Source: Neptuniibacter sp. (GTDB taxonomy: Bacteria > Pseudomonadota > Gammaproteobacteria > Pseudomonadales > Balneatricaceae). Taken from it: a stretch of 10,990 nt of DNA. Position numbers and translations under genes: made by a program. The DNA is taken from contig JASBRM010000075.1 in assembly GCA_030149405.1 (NCBI GenBank), forward strand, positions 1-10,990, written 5' to 3'. Below the pieces are notes generated by a model that was given only the letters and a program-made list of their open reading frames with translations, did no database searches and had not been told where the DNA came from. Positions within the stretch are counted from its first letter, which is position 1. Each line of letters opens with the position of its first letter. Shown here piece after piece: positions 1 to 6,084 of this stretch.

Positions 1-178
1 ATTGAAATATTATTCGTCATTATCAATTAATCTATTGAATTTTATCGTTTGAATGATAAATCAGATTTCTGCATTATAGCCAGCATTCCATCAAAAGATG
101 ATCAAAGTTTAATCAGGCCGATAGTTATGTCTTTGAGCAAGGCATAACGCTGAATCTACCTGTTTTGAGGTGAAACCC
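1..178 (+). promoter_or_regulatory. Upstream region and possible promoter of ydiJ
   Basis: This AT-rich stretch contains no gene. A possible sigma-70 promoter is TTGAAT (49-54) with CATTAT (72-77) 17 bases later; the match is moderate. CATTATCAAT at 18-27, preceded by ATTATT, closely resembles the inverted-repeat site in front of the LysR gene near 8341-8363, so a common regulator may bind both. The gene to the left lies outside the window, so part of this region may serve it. Confidence 0.35.
167..170 (+). promoter_or_regulatory. Ribosome binding site that fixes the ydiJ start
   Basis: GAGG lies 8 bases before the ATG at 179. The in-frame GTG at 170 overlaps this Shine-Dalgarno sequence, so it cannot use it. 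The protein from 179 begins MIPRLSQ, close to the start of E. coli YdiJ as I remember it. Confidence 0.7.
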
Positions 179-3100
179 ATGATTCCTCGTCTTTCACAAG
201 TCGAAACCACAGAAATTATCTACCTTCAGTTCATTGATGCCCTTAAACAAAAAGGGTTTTCCGGTGACCTGAACCAGGATTATGCCAACAGAATTGTTTT
301 GTCTACTGATAACAGTATCTATCAAATGTTGCCTCAGGGGGTGTTATACCCAAGAACGACGGATGACCTTATTCTGATTGCACGACTGGCAGATGAAGAA
401 CGTTTTGCCGACGTAAAAATGAGTGCTCGAGGCGGCGGCACCGGTACCAATGGTCAATCACTGACTGACGGCTTAATTGTTGATGTGTCGAAGCACATGA
501 ACCAGGTGCTTGAGATCAACTCTGAAGAGCGTTGGGTCCGAGTGCAGGCCGGCGTTGTTAAAGATCAGCTAAACCGTGCCTTGAAACCCTACGGTTTATT
601 CTTTGCTCCTGAACTCTCAACCAGTAACCGCGCTACAGTAGGTGGCATGATCAATACCGACGCAAGCGGTCAGGGTTCAGTCATGTATGGTAAAACCCAC
701 GATCATGTACTGGAGTTGGATACCGTCCTGCTGGGTGGTGAGTTTTGGAACTCACAACCCATCTCAGATGAAGAACTGGAAACGATCAAAAACCGCAAAG
801 ATCGTGTAGGTGAAGTTCACCGTCTGGTTGATCAGGTTTTCTCTGAGAAGAAAGATCTGATTGATGCCAAGTTCCCTAAACTAAACCGCTGCCTGACCGG
901 CTATGACCTTGCTCATATCCGTGACGAGCAGGGGCGCTTTAACCTGAACTCCGTTCTCTGTGGTGGTGAAGGTTCACTGGGCTTTATCGCAGAAGCAAAA
1001 CTGAATGTGCTTCCAATCCCTAAATTTGCTGCACTCGTAAACATTAAATACGACAGCTTTGAAGCCTCACTTCGAGATGCCACTGACTTAATGGAATGGA
1101 ATCCTACTTCCATTGAGACCATAGATTCCAAGGTTCTTAACCTAGCGATGGGAGATATTATCTGGGATACGGTCAGCCAGTATTTCCCGCAGGAAGAGGG
1201 TGAGCCTGAAATAAAAGGGATTAACCTTGTTGAATACACTTCAGACGATGAAGCCTCTTTACGTGCAGAAGTTGAAAAGCTAGAAGAACACCTAAAAGCA
1301 GTAGCCGGCCAATCCGGTAAAAGTTTTGGCTTCTCTGTCGTTTACGGCGCTACCGAGATTAATAAGATCTGGGCTATGCGTAAGAAGTCAGTAGGCCTGC
1401 TGGGTAATGCTGATGGTCAGGCACGCCCCATCCCATTTGTGGAAGATACAGCAGTACCCCCAGAAAACCTTGCGGACTTTATCATGGAATTCCGTAAAGC
1501 TCTGGATGATCGTAACCTGGCTTACGGGATGTTTGGCCACGTGGATGCCGGTGTGCTTCACGTTCGCCCAACCATCGACATGAAAGACCCTGAGCAGGAA
1601 AAACTGATTCGCGCCATCACCGATGATGTTGTGGCTTTGACGGTTAAATACAAAGGTCTTCTTTGGGGTGAACACGGCAAAGGCGTTCGCTCGGAATACG
1701 CACCCGAATTCTTTGGTGAACTCTACCCAGAACTGCAAAAGATTAAAGCAGGGTTCGACCCTCGCAATCAGCTCAACCCAGGCAAAATTGCAACGCCAGC
1801 GATTGAGGGTGCTGAACTACTTAAAATTGACGAAGTGCCTACACGCGGTCAATTTGATCGCCAGATCAGCCCTGAAGCACGTAAAGAATACGATGCAGCC
1901 ATGTTCTGTAATGGTAACGGAGCATGCTTTAACTACGACCCTAATGATGCAATGTGCCCATCATGGAAGGGCACACGCCAGCGCATCCATTCACCAAAAG
2001 GACGCTCTTCCCTGATTCGGGAATGGCTGCGTCTTATGGAGAAAAACGGCACTAATCTGGTTGAAGAATCCAATCGGATCAAGCGCAGTTCATTCATTGC
2101 CTCTTTACCAAGCCGAATCAAAAACACCCTTGCCAAGAAGAATGACGACCAGTATGACTTCTCTAACGAAGTGCATGAGTCAATGATGGCATGCCTGGCG
2201 TGTAAATCCTGCGTAGGGCAGTGCCCGATTAAGGTTAATGTTCCGGACTTCCGCTCTCGCTTCCTTGAGGTGTATTACGGTCGTTATCTGCGTCCGGCTA
2301 AAGACTATATGGTTGGCTCACTGGAATACATGATTCCATGGCTATCTAAGTTCCCGGCGCCTTATAACTGGGCGATGAAGAACAAAGCGCTTAAAGCGAT
2401 CTTCCGCAAGCATGCGGGCATGGTTGATAGCCCAACGATCTGCACCAACAGCCTGATCTCTGGCATGAAAGCCCGTGGCGTTGAATTTGCCACGCCTAAG
2501 CTCATTAAAAGCCTGACCAATGAAGATCGTGAGAATGCAGTCATTATCGTGCAGGATGCCTTTACCAGTTATTTCGAAACTCAGCTGGTACTTGACCTGG
2601 TAGACCTGCTGACAGGCTTGGGCTTCTACGTGCTGATGGCACCATTCAAACCAAACGGTAAACCGCTGCATGTGCACGGTTTCATGAAAGCGTTTGAGAA
2701 AGCGGCTGAATCTAATACAGATATGCTCAAAGCTCTGGATAATACCGGCGTCCCAATGATCGGTATCGACCCATCAATGACCCTGACTTATCGCCAGGAA
2801 TACGGCTATGTAATTCCTGAAAAAGACCTGCCTAAAGTGCAATTAATTCAGGAATGGCTATCCAGTCATACTGATAAGCTTGCCAGCTTTAATGGTTCGA
2901 ACCTGCCTGCCGCAGAATTTAAACTTATGGCTCACTGCACAGAGAAAACCAATGCAGCACCGAGCATCAGAATGTGGCAGGAAATCTACAGCGCTATGGG
3001 GCAGAAGCTTGAGATTCAACCGGTTGGCTGTTGTGGTATGTCCGGCACCTTTGGACATGAAACCCAGAATGCAGAAACGTCGCGCAAAATTTACGATCTC

Positions 3101-3256
3101 AGTTGGTCTGAGGTGGTGAACGATCCTGCGAACCAGAACAAACTGGTGGCGACCGGTTACTCATGCCGTAGTCAGGTGAAGCGTATCGACGAAAAACAGG
3201 TTCCACATCCGATTCAGATGTTGCTTACGCTACTTAGAGAACACAAAAGTAGCTAA
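179..3256 (+). CDS. ydiJ: YdiJ-type FAD/Fe-S D-2-hydroxyglutarate dehydrogenase
   Basis: Predicted flavin and iron-sulfur dehydrogenase of 1025 residues, a little longer than E. coli YdiJ (about 1018) and similar along its full length. The family oxidises D-2-hydroxy acids, mainly D-2-hydroxyglutarate, and passes electrons to the membrane quinone pool. The N-terminal half is an FAD_binding_4 domain, with RGGGTGTNG at 84-92 and SNRATVGGMINTDASG at 149-164, followed by the FAD-oxidase C-terminal domain (GMFGHVDAGVLHVRP region). Two GlcF-like ferredoxin sites follow: C577, C583 and C593-P, then C672-x2-C675-x2-C678-x3-C682-P. A C-terminal CCG-type domain contains C951-C952-G. No membrane segment is evident, so it is probably peripheral. 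It stands alone, with a good Shine-Dalgarno and a downstream stem-loop. Family assignment is firm; the exact substrate is inferred. Confidence 0.93.
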   Translation: MIPRLSQVETTEIIYLQFIDALKQKGFSGDLNQDYANRIVLSTDNSIYQMLPQGVLYPRTTDDLILIARLADEERFADVKMSARGGGTGTNGQSLTDGLIVDVSKHMNQVLEINSEERWVRVQAGVVKDQLNRALKPYGLFFAPELSTSNRATVGGMINTDASGQGSVMYGKTHDHVLELDTVLLGGEFWNSQPISDEELETIKNRKDRVGEVHRLVDQVFSEKKDLIDAKFPKLNRCLTGYDLAHIRDEQGRFNLNSVLCGGEGSLGFIAEAKLNVLPIPKFAALVNIKYDSFEASLRDATDLMEWNPTSIETIDSKVLNLAMGDIIWDTVSQYFPQEEGEPEIKGINLVEYTSDDEASLRAEVEKLEEHLKAVAGQSGKSFGFSVVYGATEINKIWAMRKKSVGLLGNADGQARPIPFVEDTAVPPENLADFIMEFRKALDDRNLAYGMFGHVDAGVLHVRPTIDMKDPEQEKLIRAITDDVVALTVKYKGLLWGEHGKGVRSEYAPEFFGELYPELQKIKAGFDPRNQLNPGKIATPAIEGAELLKIDEVPTRGQFDRQISPEARKEYDAAMFCNGNGACFNYDPNDAMCPSWKGTRQRIHSPKGRSSLIREWLRLMEKNGTNLVEESNRIKRSSFIASLPSRIKNTLAKKNDDQYDFSNEVHESMMACLACKSCVGQCPIKVNVPDFRSRFLEVYYGRYLRPAKDYMVGSLEYMIPWLSKFPAPYNWAMKNKALKAIFRKHAGMVDSPTICTNSLISGMKARGVEFATPKLIKSLTNEDRENAVIIVQDAFTSYFETQLVLDLVDLLTGLGFYVLMAPFKPNGKPLHVHGFMKAFEKAAESNTDMLKALDNTGVPMIGIDPSMTLTYRQEYGYVIPEKDLPKVQLIQEWLSSHTDKLASFNGSNLPAAEFKLMAHCTEKTNAAPSIRMWQEIYSAMGQKLEIQPVGCCGMSGTFGHETQNAETSRKIYDLSWSEVVNDPANQNKLVATGYSCRSQVKRIDEKQVPHPIQMLLTLLREHKSS

Positions 3257-3265
3257 TTTCTCAAG

Positions 3266-3297
3266 TGCACTCACTTCGGAACTATGAAGTGGGTGCA
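3266..3297 (+). terminator. Stem-loop after ydiJ, possible terminator
   Basis: TGCACTCACTTC (3266-3277) pairs with GAAGTGGGTGCA (3286-3297) over 12 positions, one of them a G-T wobble, around an 8-base loop. It starts 10 bases after the ydiJ stop. No T-run follows, so it is a weak candidate for intrinsic termination; it could instead protect the mRNA 3' end. Confidence 0.45.
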
Positions 3298-3473
3298 ATA
3301 TCTACCTCAACCTAATCTATCTGACACTTAACCTGCCTAGCGCTTTCCGTCTTTCCTATCACTCTTAATTGTGTAAATATGCTTCTACCAAGGAGATATC
3401 AGGTAACCCGCTTTAAAGGATTAATTGTGAACGATTCCTATTAATGGTCATTTTTGGTTTTTGGTGTAGAAAC

Positions 3474-3493
3474 ACGACAGCTTGTCGCTTTTC
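3474..3493 (+). repeat. Palindromic direct repeat, copy 1 (CGACA-N3-TGTCG)
   Basis: This copy reads ACGACA-GCT-TGTCGCTTTTC. The copy at 3586-3605 reads ACGACA-CCA-TGTCGCCTTTC. They agree at 16 of 20 positions, and the palindromic core is identical apart from the three central bases. The spacing between copies is 112 bases. A short palindrome repeated upstream of a gene is typical of operators for dimeric repressors. No matching regulator is encoded in the window. Confidence 0.55.
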
Positions 3494-3585
3494 TCCAATT
3501 AGCAGATCAACAAATAACGCAATCAAATCTTAAAAAAAATCAATATATTACCTGAAACTCTTTGTATTTTTATTAACCAAGATAT

Positions 3586-3605
3586 ACGACACCATGTCGC
3601 CTTTC
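3586..3605 (+). repeat. Palindromic direct repeat, copy 2
   Basis: Second copy of the CGACA-N3-TGTCG element, 106 bases before the TTG start of the nuclease gene. Its CGACAC half also forms the left arm of an 11-base inverted repeat with 3616-3626. Confidence 0.55.
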
Positions 3606-3606
3606 A

Positions 3607-3629
3607 TAAATATACGTGTCGTATATTTA
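3607..3629. promoter_or_regulatory. Perfect palindrome, operator candidate for the cassette gene
   Basis: TAAATATACG (3607-3616) and CGTATATTTA (3620-3629) are perfect 10-base inverted arms around TGT. A possible -10 box, TATATT (3622-3627), lies within the right arm, so a bound protein would block that promoter. The site ends just before the inferred cassette border at 3633/3634, so it may belong to the insertion site or to a preceding cassette. The palindrome is directly visible; the operator role is inferred. Confidence 0.5.
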
Positions 3630-3678
3630 GCTGTTAGCACCCAAACGGAGTTCATCTCTTTTGCGAGTTATACCCAAT

Positions 3679-3682
3679 AAGG
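3679..3682 (+). promoter_or_regulatory. Ribosome binding site supporting a TTG start
   Basis: AAGG, within AATAAGGATAAAGG, lies 9 bases before TTG at 3692. The frame is closed upstream by TAG at 3635-3637, with no ATG or GTG between. The first in-frame ATG is about 65 codons later and would delete the zinc-binding module, so TTG is the best start. Confidence 0.65.
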
Positions 3683-3691
3683 ATAAAGGCT

Positions 3692-4798
3692 TTGGATAAG
3701 CAACAAATACAATGCTCAATTTGTGGGAAATCTTGGAATAAAGATGAAGAAGGATTACAAGTAGAACATATATTTCCAGTTTCCAACTCAAAAGGAAACC
3801 TGATCCCTATATGTGCTGAGTGCCATAGGGACCTTGATTCTCGACAATTTACAGAGATAGAGTTTAATAACTATATTGCTTCTCTAATGAAAGAGTCTGG
3901 GAATTTCTCCGATGTAAAATTGGAAGAACGCATCTCTGGCGAAAAGCCCTTTAGAGCAGATATTACTGCTACTGACAAGCAGGGAAAGAAGTGGCTGGTA
4001 GAGTGCAAAAGATCATCATCTTTTACTCCTGCTGGATTTCATAAAGCCTATCATCAAATTAAGAAATATAAAGAGTTATCTAGCTTTGACCAATACGTAT
4101 TAGCATTTCCCGGGTTGGCATCCGACAATCAGAAATATAGATTAGTTAGTGAAGATATTTCCGTATGGGATGCGGGCGCTATTGCTGAAAAATTCAAACA
4201 GCAAATATCTGACTCGAAGCACCCTATCTTCTCAAGTTTATTCCTTTCTCAGGCTGAAAAGGATAAACAATCTCCAGAAATGGTTCTTCTAGAAAAACTC
4301 AAAAAGTGTGAGAAAGGTAGAGAAGCTTGGTCTGACTATCAAAAGTTAATTGGCCAAATACTAGAACAATTGTTTTGCCCTTTATTGGAAGCACCTATTT
4401 CTGAGTCACCTGACCTTAATAATGTCAATCGACGTGACTGGATTATGCCTAATTATAGCGATCAAGGCTTTTGGCACTTTATTCGAGAGAAATATAGTGC
4501 CGATTACGTAGTAGTTGATGCAAAAAACTACAAGAATCCAATATCCAAAGAGCAGGTATTGCAAATTGCAAACTATCTTAAACCTCATGGGGCTGGGATG
4601 TTTGCAATAATCACAACAAGAATAGGCTCAAATAAATCTGCTGATTTAACTATTAGAGAGCAATGGATGGCTAACGGAAAAATGATTTTAGTCTTAAATG
4701 ACGAAGATATCGAAGCTATGCTTCTAGCTAAGTCCGCAGGGGGAAAACCTGAAAAGGTTATTGGGCAACTAATTGAACGATTTCGATTATCAATGTAA
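3692..4798 (+). CDS. Predicted nuclease: HNH-like zinc module plus two PD-(D/E)XK-like modules
   Basis: Protein of 368 residues that I do not recognise as a named gene. Residues 8-45 form an HNH-like zinc module: C8-x2-C11, E25-H26-x2-P29, N36, then C41-x2-C44-H45. Residues about 70-165 look like a restriction-endonuclease fold, with D90, E104-C-K106 (RADI and WLVECKRS) and a QIKKY helix. Residues about 215-345 look like a second such fold, with R247-R248-D249, D276-A-K278 (VVDAKNY) and a QIANYL helix. No ATPase, helicase, methylase or membrane segment is present. Such motifs occur in restriction and anti-phage proteins, so a DNA-cleaving defence role is the leading inference. A lone nuclease without a methylase would need another basis for self/non-self discrimination. 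It is the only gene of an apparent integron cassette and starts with TTG. Catalytic assignments are from motif reading only. Confidence 0.8.
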   Translation: MDKQQIQCSICGKSWNKDEEGLQVEHIFPVSNSKGNLIPICAECHRDLDSRQFTEIEFNNYIASLMKESGNFSDVKLEERISGEKPFRADITATDKQGKKWLVECKRSSSFTPAGFHKAYHQIKKYKELSSFDQYVLAFPGLASDNQKYRLVSEDISVWDAGAIAEKFKQQISDSKHPIFSSLFLSQAEKDKQSPEMVLLEKLKKCEKGREAWSDYQKLIGQILEQLFCPLLEAPISESPDLNNVNRRDWIMPNYSDQGFWHFIREKYSADYVVVDAKNYKNPISKEQVLQIANYLKPHGAGMFAIITTRIGSNKSADLTIREQWMANGKMILVLNDEDIEAMLLAKSAGGKPEKVIGQLIERFRLSM

Positions 4799-4815
4799 TA
4801 AGCAGTTCATGGCTG

Positions 4816-4897
4816 TGCTAACAAGCGGCTGCTGGCGGACTGGAAAAAGCTACGGCTTTGCCTCCACTTTTACCAGCCGCAGAGCCTGGCGTTATAT
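4816..4897 (+). other. Integron attC recombination site
   Basis: R'' core TGCTAAC (4816-4822) and R' core GTTATAT (4891-4897) pair through TAAC/GTTA. Inside them, 4827-4843 pairs with 4873-4886 over 14 base pairs; only the left arm has unpaired bases (G4831, G4834, A4839), matching the extrahelical bases that give attC sites polarity. The variable terminal segment (4844-4872) has its own small stem, AAAGC (4846-4850) with GCTTT (4855-4859). Left start TAACAA and right end GGCGTTA resemble Vibrio-type attC sites. Recombination would fall between G4891 and T4892. The hairpin may also end transcription of the cassette gene. Confidence 0.85.
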
Positions 4898-4946
4898 TTT
4901 CAATAACGAAAAATCATCATTTCAATAAGTTAGATAAAGGTTAAAC

Positions 4947-5084
4947 ATGGCATCAATGAATAGAAGTGAAGGGATAAATGGGGTCAGAGTAAATTTGATA
5001 ACGCAAACTCTGGCACGAACCATATCCCCTCTGCGCAGCCGAGTATCGCAGCTTAAACCAGAATTAAGAACTTGTTCTGTTTGA
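4947..5084 (+). pseudogene. Start of a second cassette gene, apparently interrupted
   Basis: A 45-residue frame begins MASMNRSEG, with AAAGG (4936-4940) 6 bases before the ATG, about 55 bases after the attC junction, where a cassette gene is expected. After about ten codons it enters GGGGTCAG-flanked repeat sequence, and the rest of the frame shows no recognisable domain. I read it as the first codons of a cassette gene cut by an inserted repeat. A real small protein, or pure chance, remains possible. Confidence 0.3.
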
Positions 5085-5171
5085 GGGAGCTAAGCGGACG
5101 AGTTTACAAGCTCGCTGGGTTAAGAGAGAAACGCAGGGAATCGGTCGCTGACCGACAAGAAGCGGGGTCAG
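4980..5171. repeat. GGGGTCAG-bounded non-coding repeat segment
   Basis: GGGGTCAG occurs at 4980-4987 and again at 5164-5171 in the same orientation. Between them are TCGGTC-GCT-GACCGA (5141-5155) and CGAG with CTCG (5099-5114). From memory, GGGGTCAGAGTAAA-type sequence is common beside IS200/IS605-like REP-associated transposase genes in gammaproteobacteria, so this may be a non-autonomous or decayed element of that kind. No transposase frame is present. Confidence 0.4.
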
Positions 5172-5180
5172 CTTTGGGTT

Positions 5181-5211
5181 GTTAGGGTATTTGCTGATCA
5201 AATACCCTGAC
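5181..5211. repeat. Strong hairpin, 13-base-pair stem
   Basis: GTTAGGGTATTTG (5181-5193) pairs with CAAATACCCTGAC (5199-5211), with one G-T wobble, around the loop CTGAT. No T-run follows on either strand, so it is not a standard terminator. It may be a REP-like or mobile-element end structure, or part of a transcript from the broken second cassette. Confidence 0.55.
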
Positions 5212-5290
5212 TCGATAACAAAGCGAAATAAGAAAACAAACCTATGTAATAAGGTCAGATCTTTGGCCAGAATATAACAGGCGGCTTAAA

Positions 5291-5626
5291 TTAAGCCTTC
5301 TTAACATACGCCGCCGTCACCATCATATCCCCAGCACCATCCACCTTACAGTCAAGCTGGTGATCCTTGCCTTCCTGCATGCGCTTAATCAAGGCTTTAG
5401 TCCCGATTTTCAGAACCTGTGAGCTGCCTTTTACTTTAAGATCTTTGATCAGAGTGACCTTATCACCTTCCTCAAGCAGGGTGCCGTTGGCATCTTTAAT
5501 GTTCAGCTTTTCTTCTTCAGCAACTTCTGCCGGATTCCATTCATACGCACATTCCGGGCAGATCAGCATCTCCTGATCCTGATAGACGTATTCAGAATTG
5601 CAGTTAGGGCATGCAGGCAGTGACAT
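5291..5626 (-). CDS. yjdM: YjdM family zinc-ribbon protein, downstream copy
   Basis: Protein of 111 residues, the same length as E. coli YjdM (formerly called PhnA). The N-terminus is a zinc ribbon with C6-x2-C9 and C23-x2-C26. The C-terminal domain has the family signatures [15 protein letters not shown] and the VKK ending. The family is a small cytoplasmic protein of unknown biochemical role; the old phosphonoacetate hydrolase label came from a naming confusion with an unrelated PhnA. An AGAGGT Shine-Dalgarno (5634-5639) precedes the ATG. It follows the other yjdM copy by 47 bases on the same strand, so the two are likely co-transcribed. Its stop lies inside the palindrome GGCTTAA-A-TTAAGCC (5283-5297), next to the right border of the accessory island. 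Confidence 0.9.
   Translation of the reverse strand: MSLPACPNCNSEYVYQDQEMLICPECAYEWNPAEVAEEEKLNIKDANGTLLEEGDKVTLIKDLKVKGSSQVLKIGTKALIKRMQEGKDHQLDCKVDGAGDMMVTAAYVKKA
5548..5593 (-). repeat. 46-base block identical between the two yjdM copies (copy 1)
   Basis: This segment encodes the zinc-ribbon region around [12 protein letters not shown]. It is base-for-base identical to 5931-5976, while the rest of the two genes differs at many positions. Confidence 0.85.
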
Positions 5627-5673
5627 TCAAAAGACCTCTGAAAACGGATGTAAAAATTTTGAGTAGTGGAGAC

Positions 5674-6009
5674 TCAGGCTTTTTTGACCACGCTGCCTTT
5701 TAGCATCATATCGCCGGCGCCATCGACTTTACATTGCAGTTCATGGTCACCGTCTACGATACGTTTAATCACCGCCTTAGTACCCACTTTAAGCACCTGT
5801 GAGCTGCCTTTAACCTTACGGTCCATGGCCAGTGTGATTTTGTCGCCTTCTTCCAGACGGTTACCGTTGACGTCTTTTACGACCAGCACATCCTCGTCTT
5901 CAACTACTTCTGATGGATTCCATTCATAACCACATTCCGGGCAGATCAGCATCTCCTGATCCTGATAGACGTATTCGGAATTACATTTAGGGCAAGCTGG
6001 CAGTGACAT
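5674..6009 (-). CDS. yjdM: YjdM family zinc-ribbon protein, upstream copy
   Basis: Second 111-residue YjdM paralog, transcribed before the other copy. The zinc ribbon has C6-x2-C9 and C23-x2-C26, and the C-terminal domain includes [14 protein letters not shown] and a VKKA end. By eye roughly seven residues in ten match its partner. Differences concentrate in the linker (about residues 33-47) and the last 30 residues, where one codon has been gained and another lost. The Shine-Dalgarno is weak (GAAGAAG region). It lies 75 bases after the ABM gene on the same strand with no clear terminator between, so read-through from the redox operon is possible. Function is unknown; the duplication may indicate dosage or partial divergence. 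Confidence 0.9.
   Translation of the reverse strand: MSLPACPKCNSEYVYQDQEMLICPECGYEWNPSEVVEDEDVLVVKDVNGNRLEEGDKITLAMDRKVKGSSQVLKVGTKAVIKRIVDGDHELQCKVDGAGDMMLKGSVVKKA
5931..5976 (-). repeat. 46-base block identical between the two yjdM copies (copy 2)
   Basis: Partner of the block at 5548-5593. Local perfect identity inside otherwise diverged paralogs suggests gene conversion, or strong selection on this stretch. Confidence 0.85.
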
Positions 6010-6084
6010 AGGTATTTCTTCTTCAAATGGATTTTGCGTGCATAGTAATCAGTTGAAGAGTTCTTTGCGAGCCTTTACTTAAAA

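Larger units (their letters stand above)
3257..3633. other. AT-rich gene-free leader between ydiJ and the cassette
   Basis: I see no convincing gene here. A good Shine-Dalgarno-like AAGGAG (3390-3395) is not followed by a usable open frame. The last 160 bases hold several TGTCG/CGACA palindromes, listed separately. A possible -10 element TATATT (3622-3627) lies inside one of them, without a clear -35. The region is more AT-rich than ydiJ and marks the transition into acquired DNA. Confidence 0.6.
3571..3639 (+). other. Possible upstream attC-like site
   Basis: TATTAAC (3571-3577) and GTTAGCA (3633-3639) could be the outer core sites. Inside them, after spacers of 4 and 6 bases, are perfect 11-base inverted arms ATATACGACAC (3582-3592) and GTGTCGTATAT (3616-3626). 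This core-spacer-arm-loop geometry resembles an integron attC. Against it, the arms lack the unpaired bases usual in attC sites, the left core matches poorly, and the same sequence is explained as operator palindromes. The right core, which would be the left border of the nuclease cassette, is better supported than the rest. Confidence 0.25.
3634..4891 (+). mobile_element. Integron gene cassette carrying a multi-nuclease gene
   Basis: In a cassette, the first bases (TTRRRY) are the inverse complement of the R'' core of its own attC. Here R'' is TGCTAAC (4816-4822), and GTTAGCA at 3633-3639 is its exact complement; the match extends to 8 bases. The proposed unit therefore runs from T3634 to G4891 and holds one gene in the usual orientation, with the attC at its 3' end. 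The gene is markedly AT-richer than its flanks. No integrase is visible in the window. Confidence 0.7.
4892..5290. other. Gene-poor tail of the island
   Basis: About 400 bases with no convincing intact gene. It begins like a second cassette (short leader, Shine-Dalgarno, ATG at 4947), then becomes repeat-rich: two GGGGTCAG copies, two small inverted repeats and a strong hairpin. ATATAAC (5272-5278) is the exact inverse complement of the GTTATAT core at 4891-4897, as expected if a second cassette's R'' lay here. No complete attC follows before the yjdM stop codon at 5291-5293. Confidence 0.5.

Noticed and set aside
170..178. Upstream in-frame GTG as the ydiJ start
   Set aside because: It overlaps the GAGG ribosome binding site that is well placed for the ATG at 179, and homologous proteins begin MIP.
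1388..1738. Long antisense open frames within ydiJ, here and at 913-1239 and 2342-2677
   Set aside because: They lie opposite well-conserved coding sequence and show no domain or ribosome binding evidence.
5272..5316. Complete second attC from ATATAAC through the GGCGGC/GCCGCC pair
   Set aside because: At about 45 bases it is too short for a typical attC, the right arm is yjdM coding sequence, and no GTT core follows. Only the 7-base core match is kept as a hint.
5291..6009. Annotation of the yjdM pair as phosphonoacetate hydrolase
   Set aside because: That label came from a name shared with an unrelated PhnA; the proteins lack a hydrolase domain and match the zinc-ribbon YjdM family.
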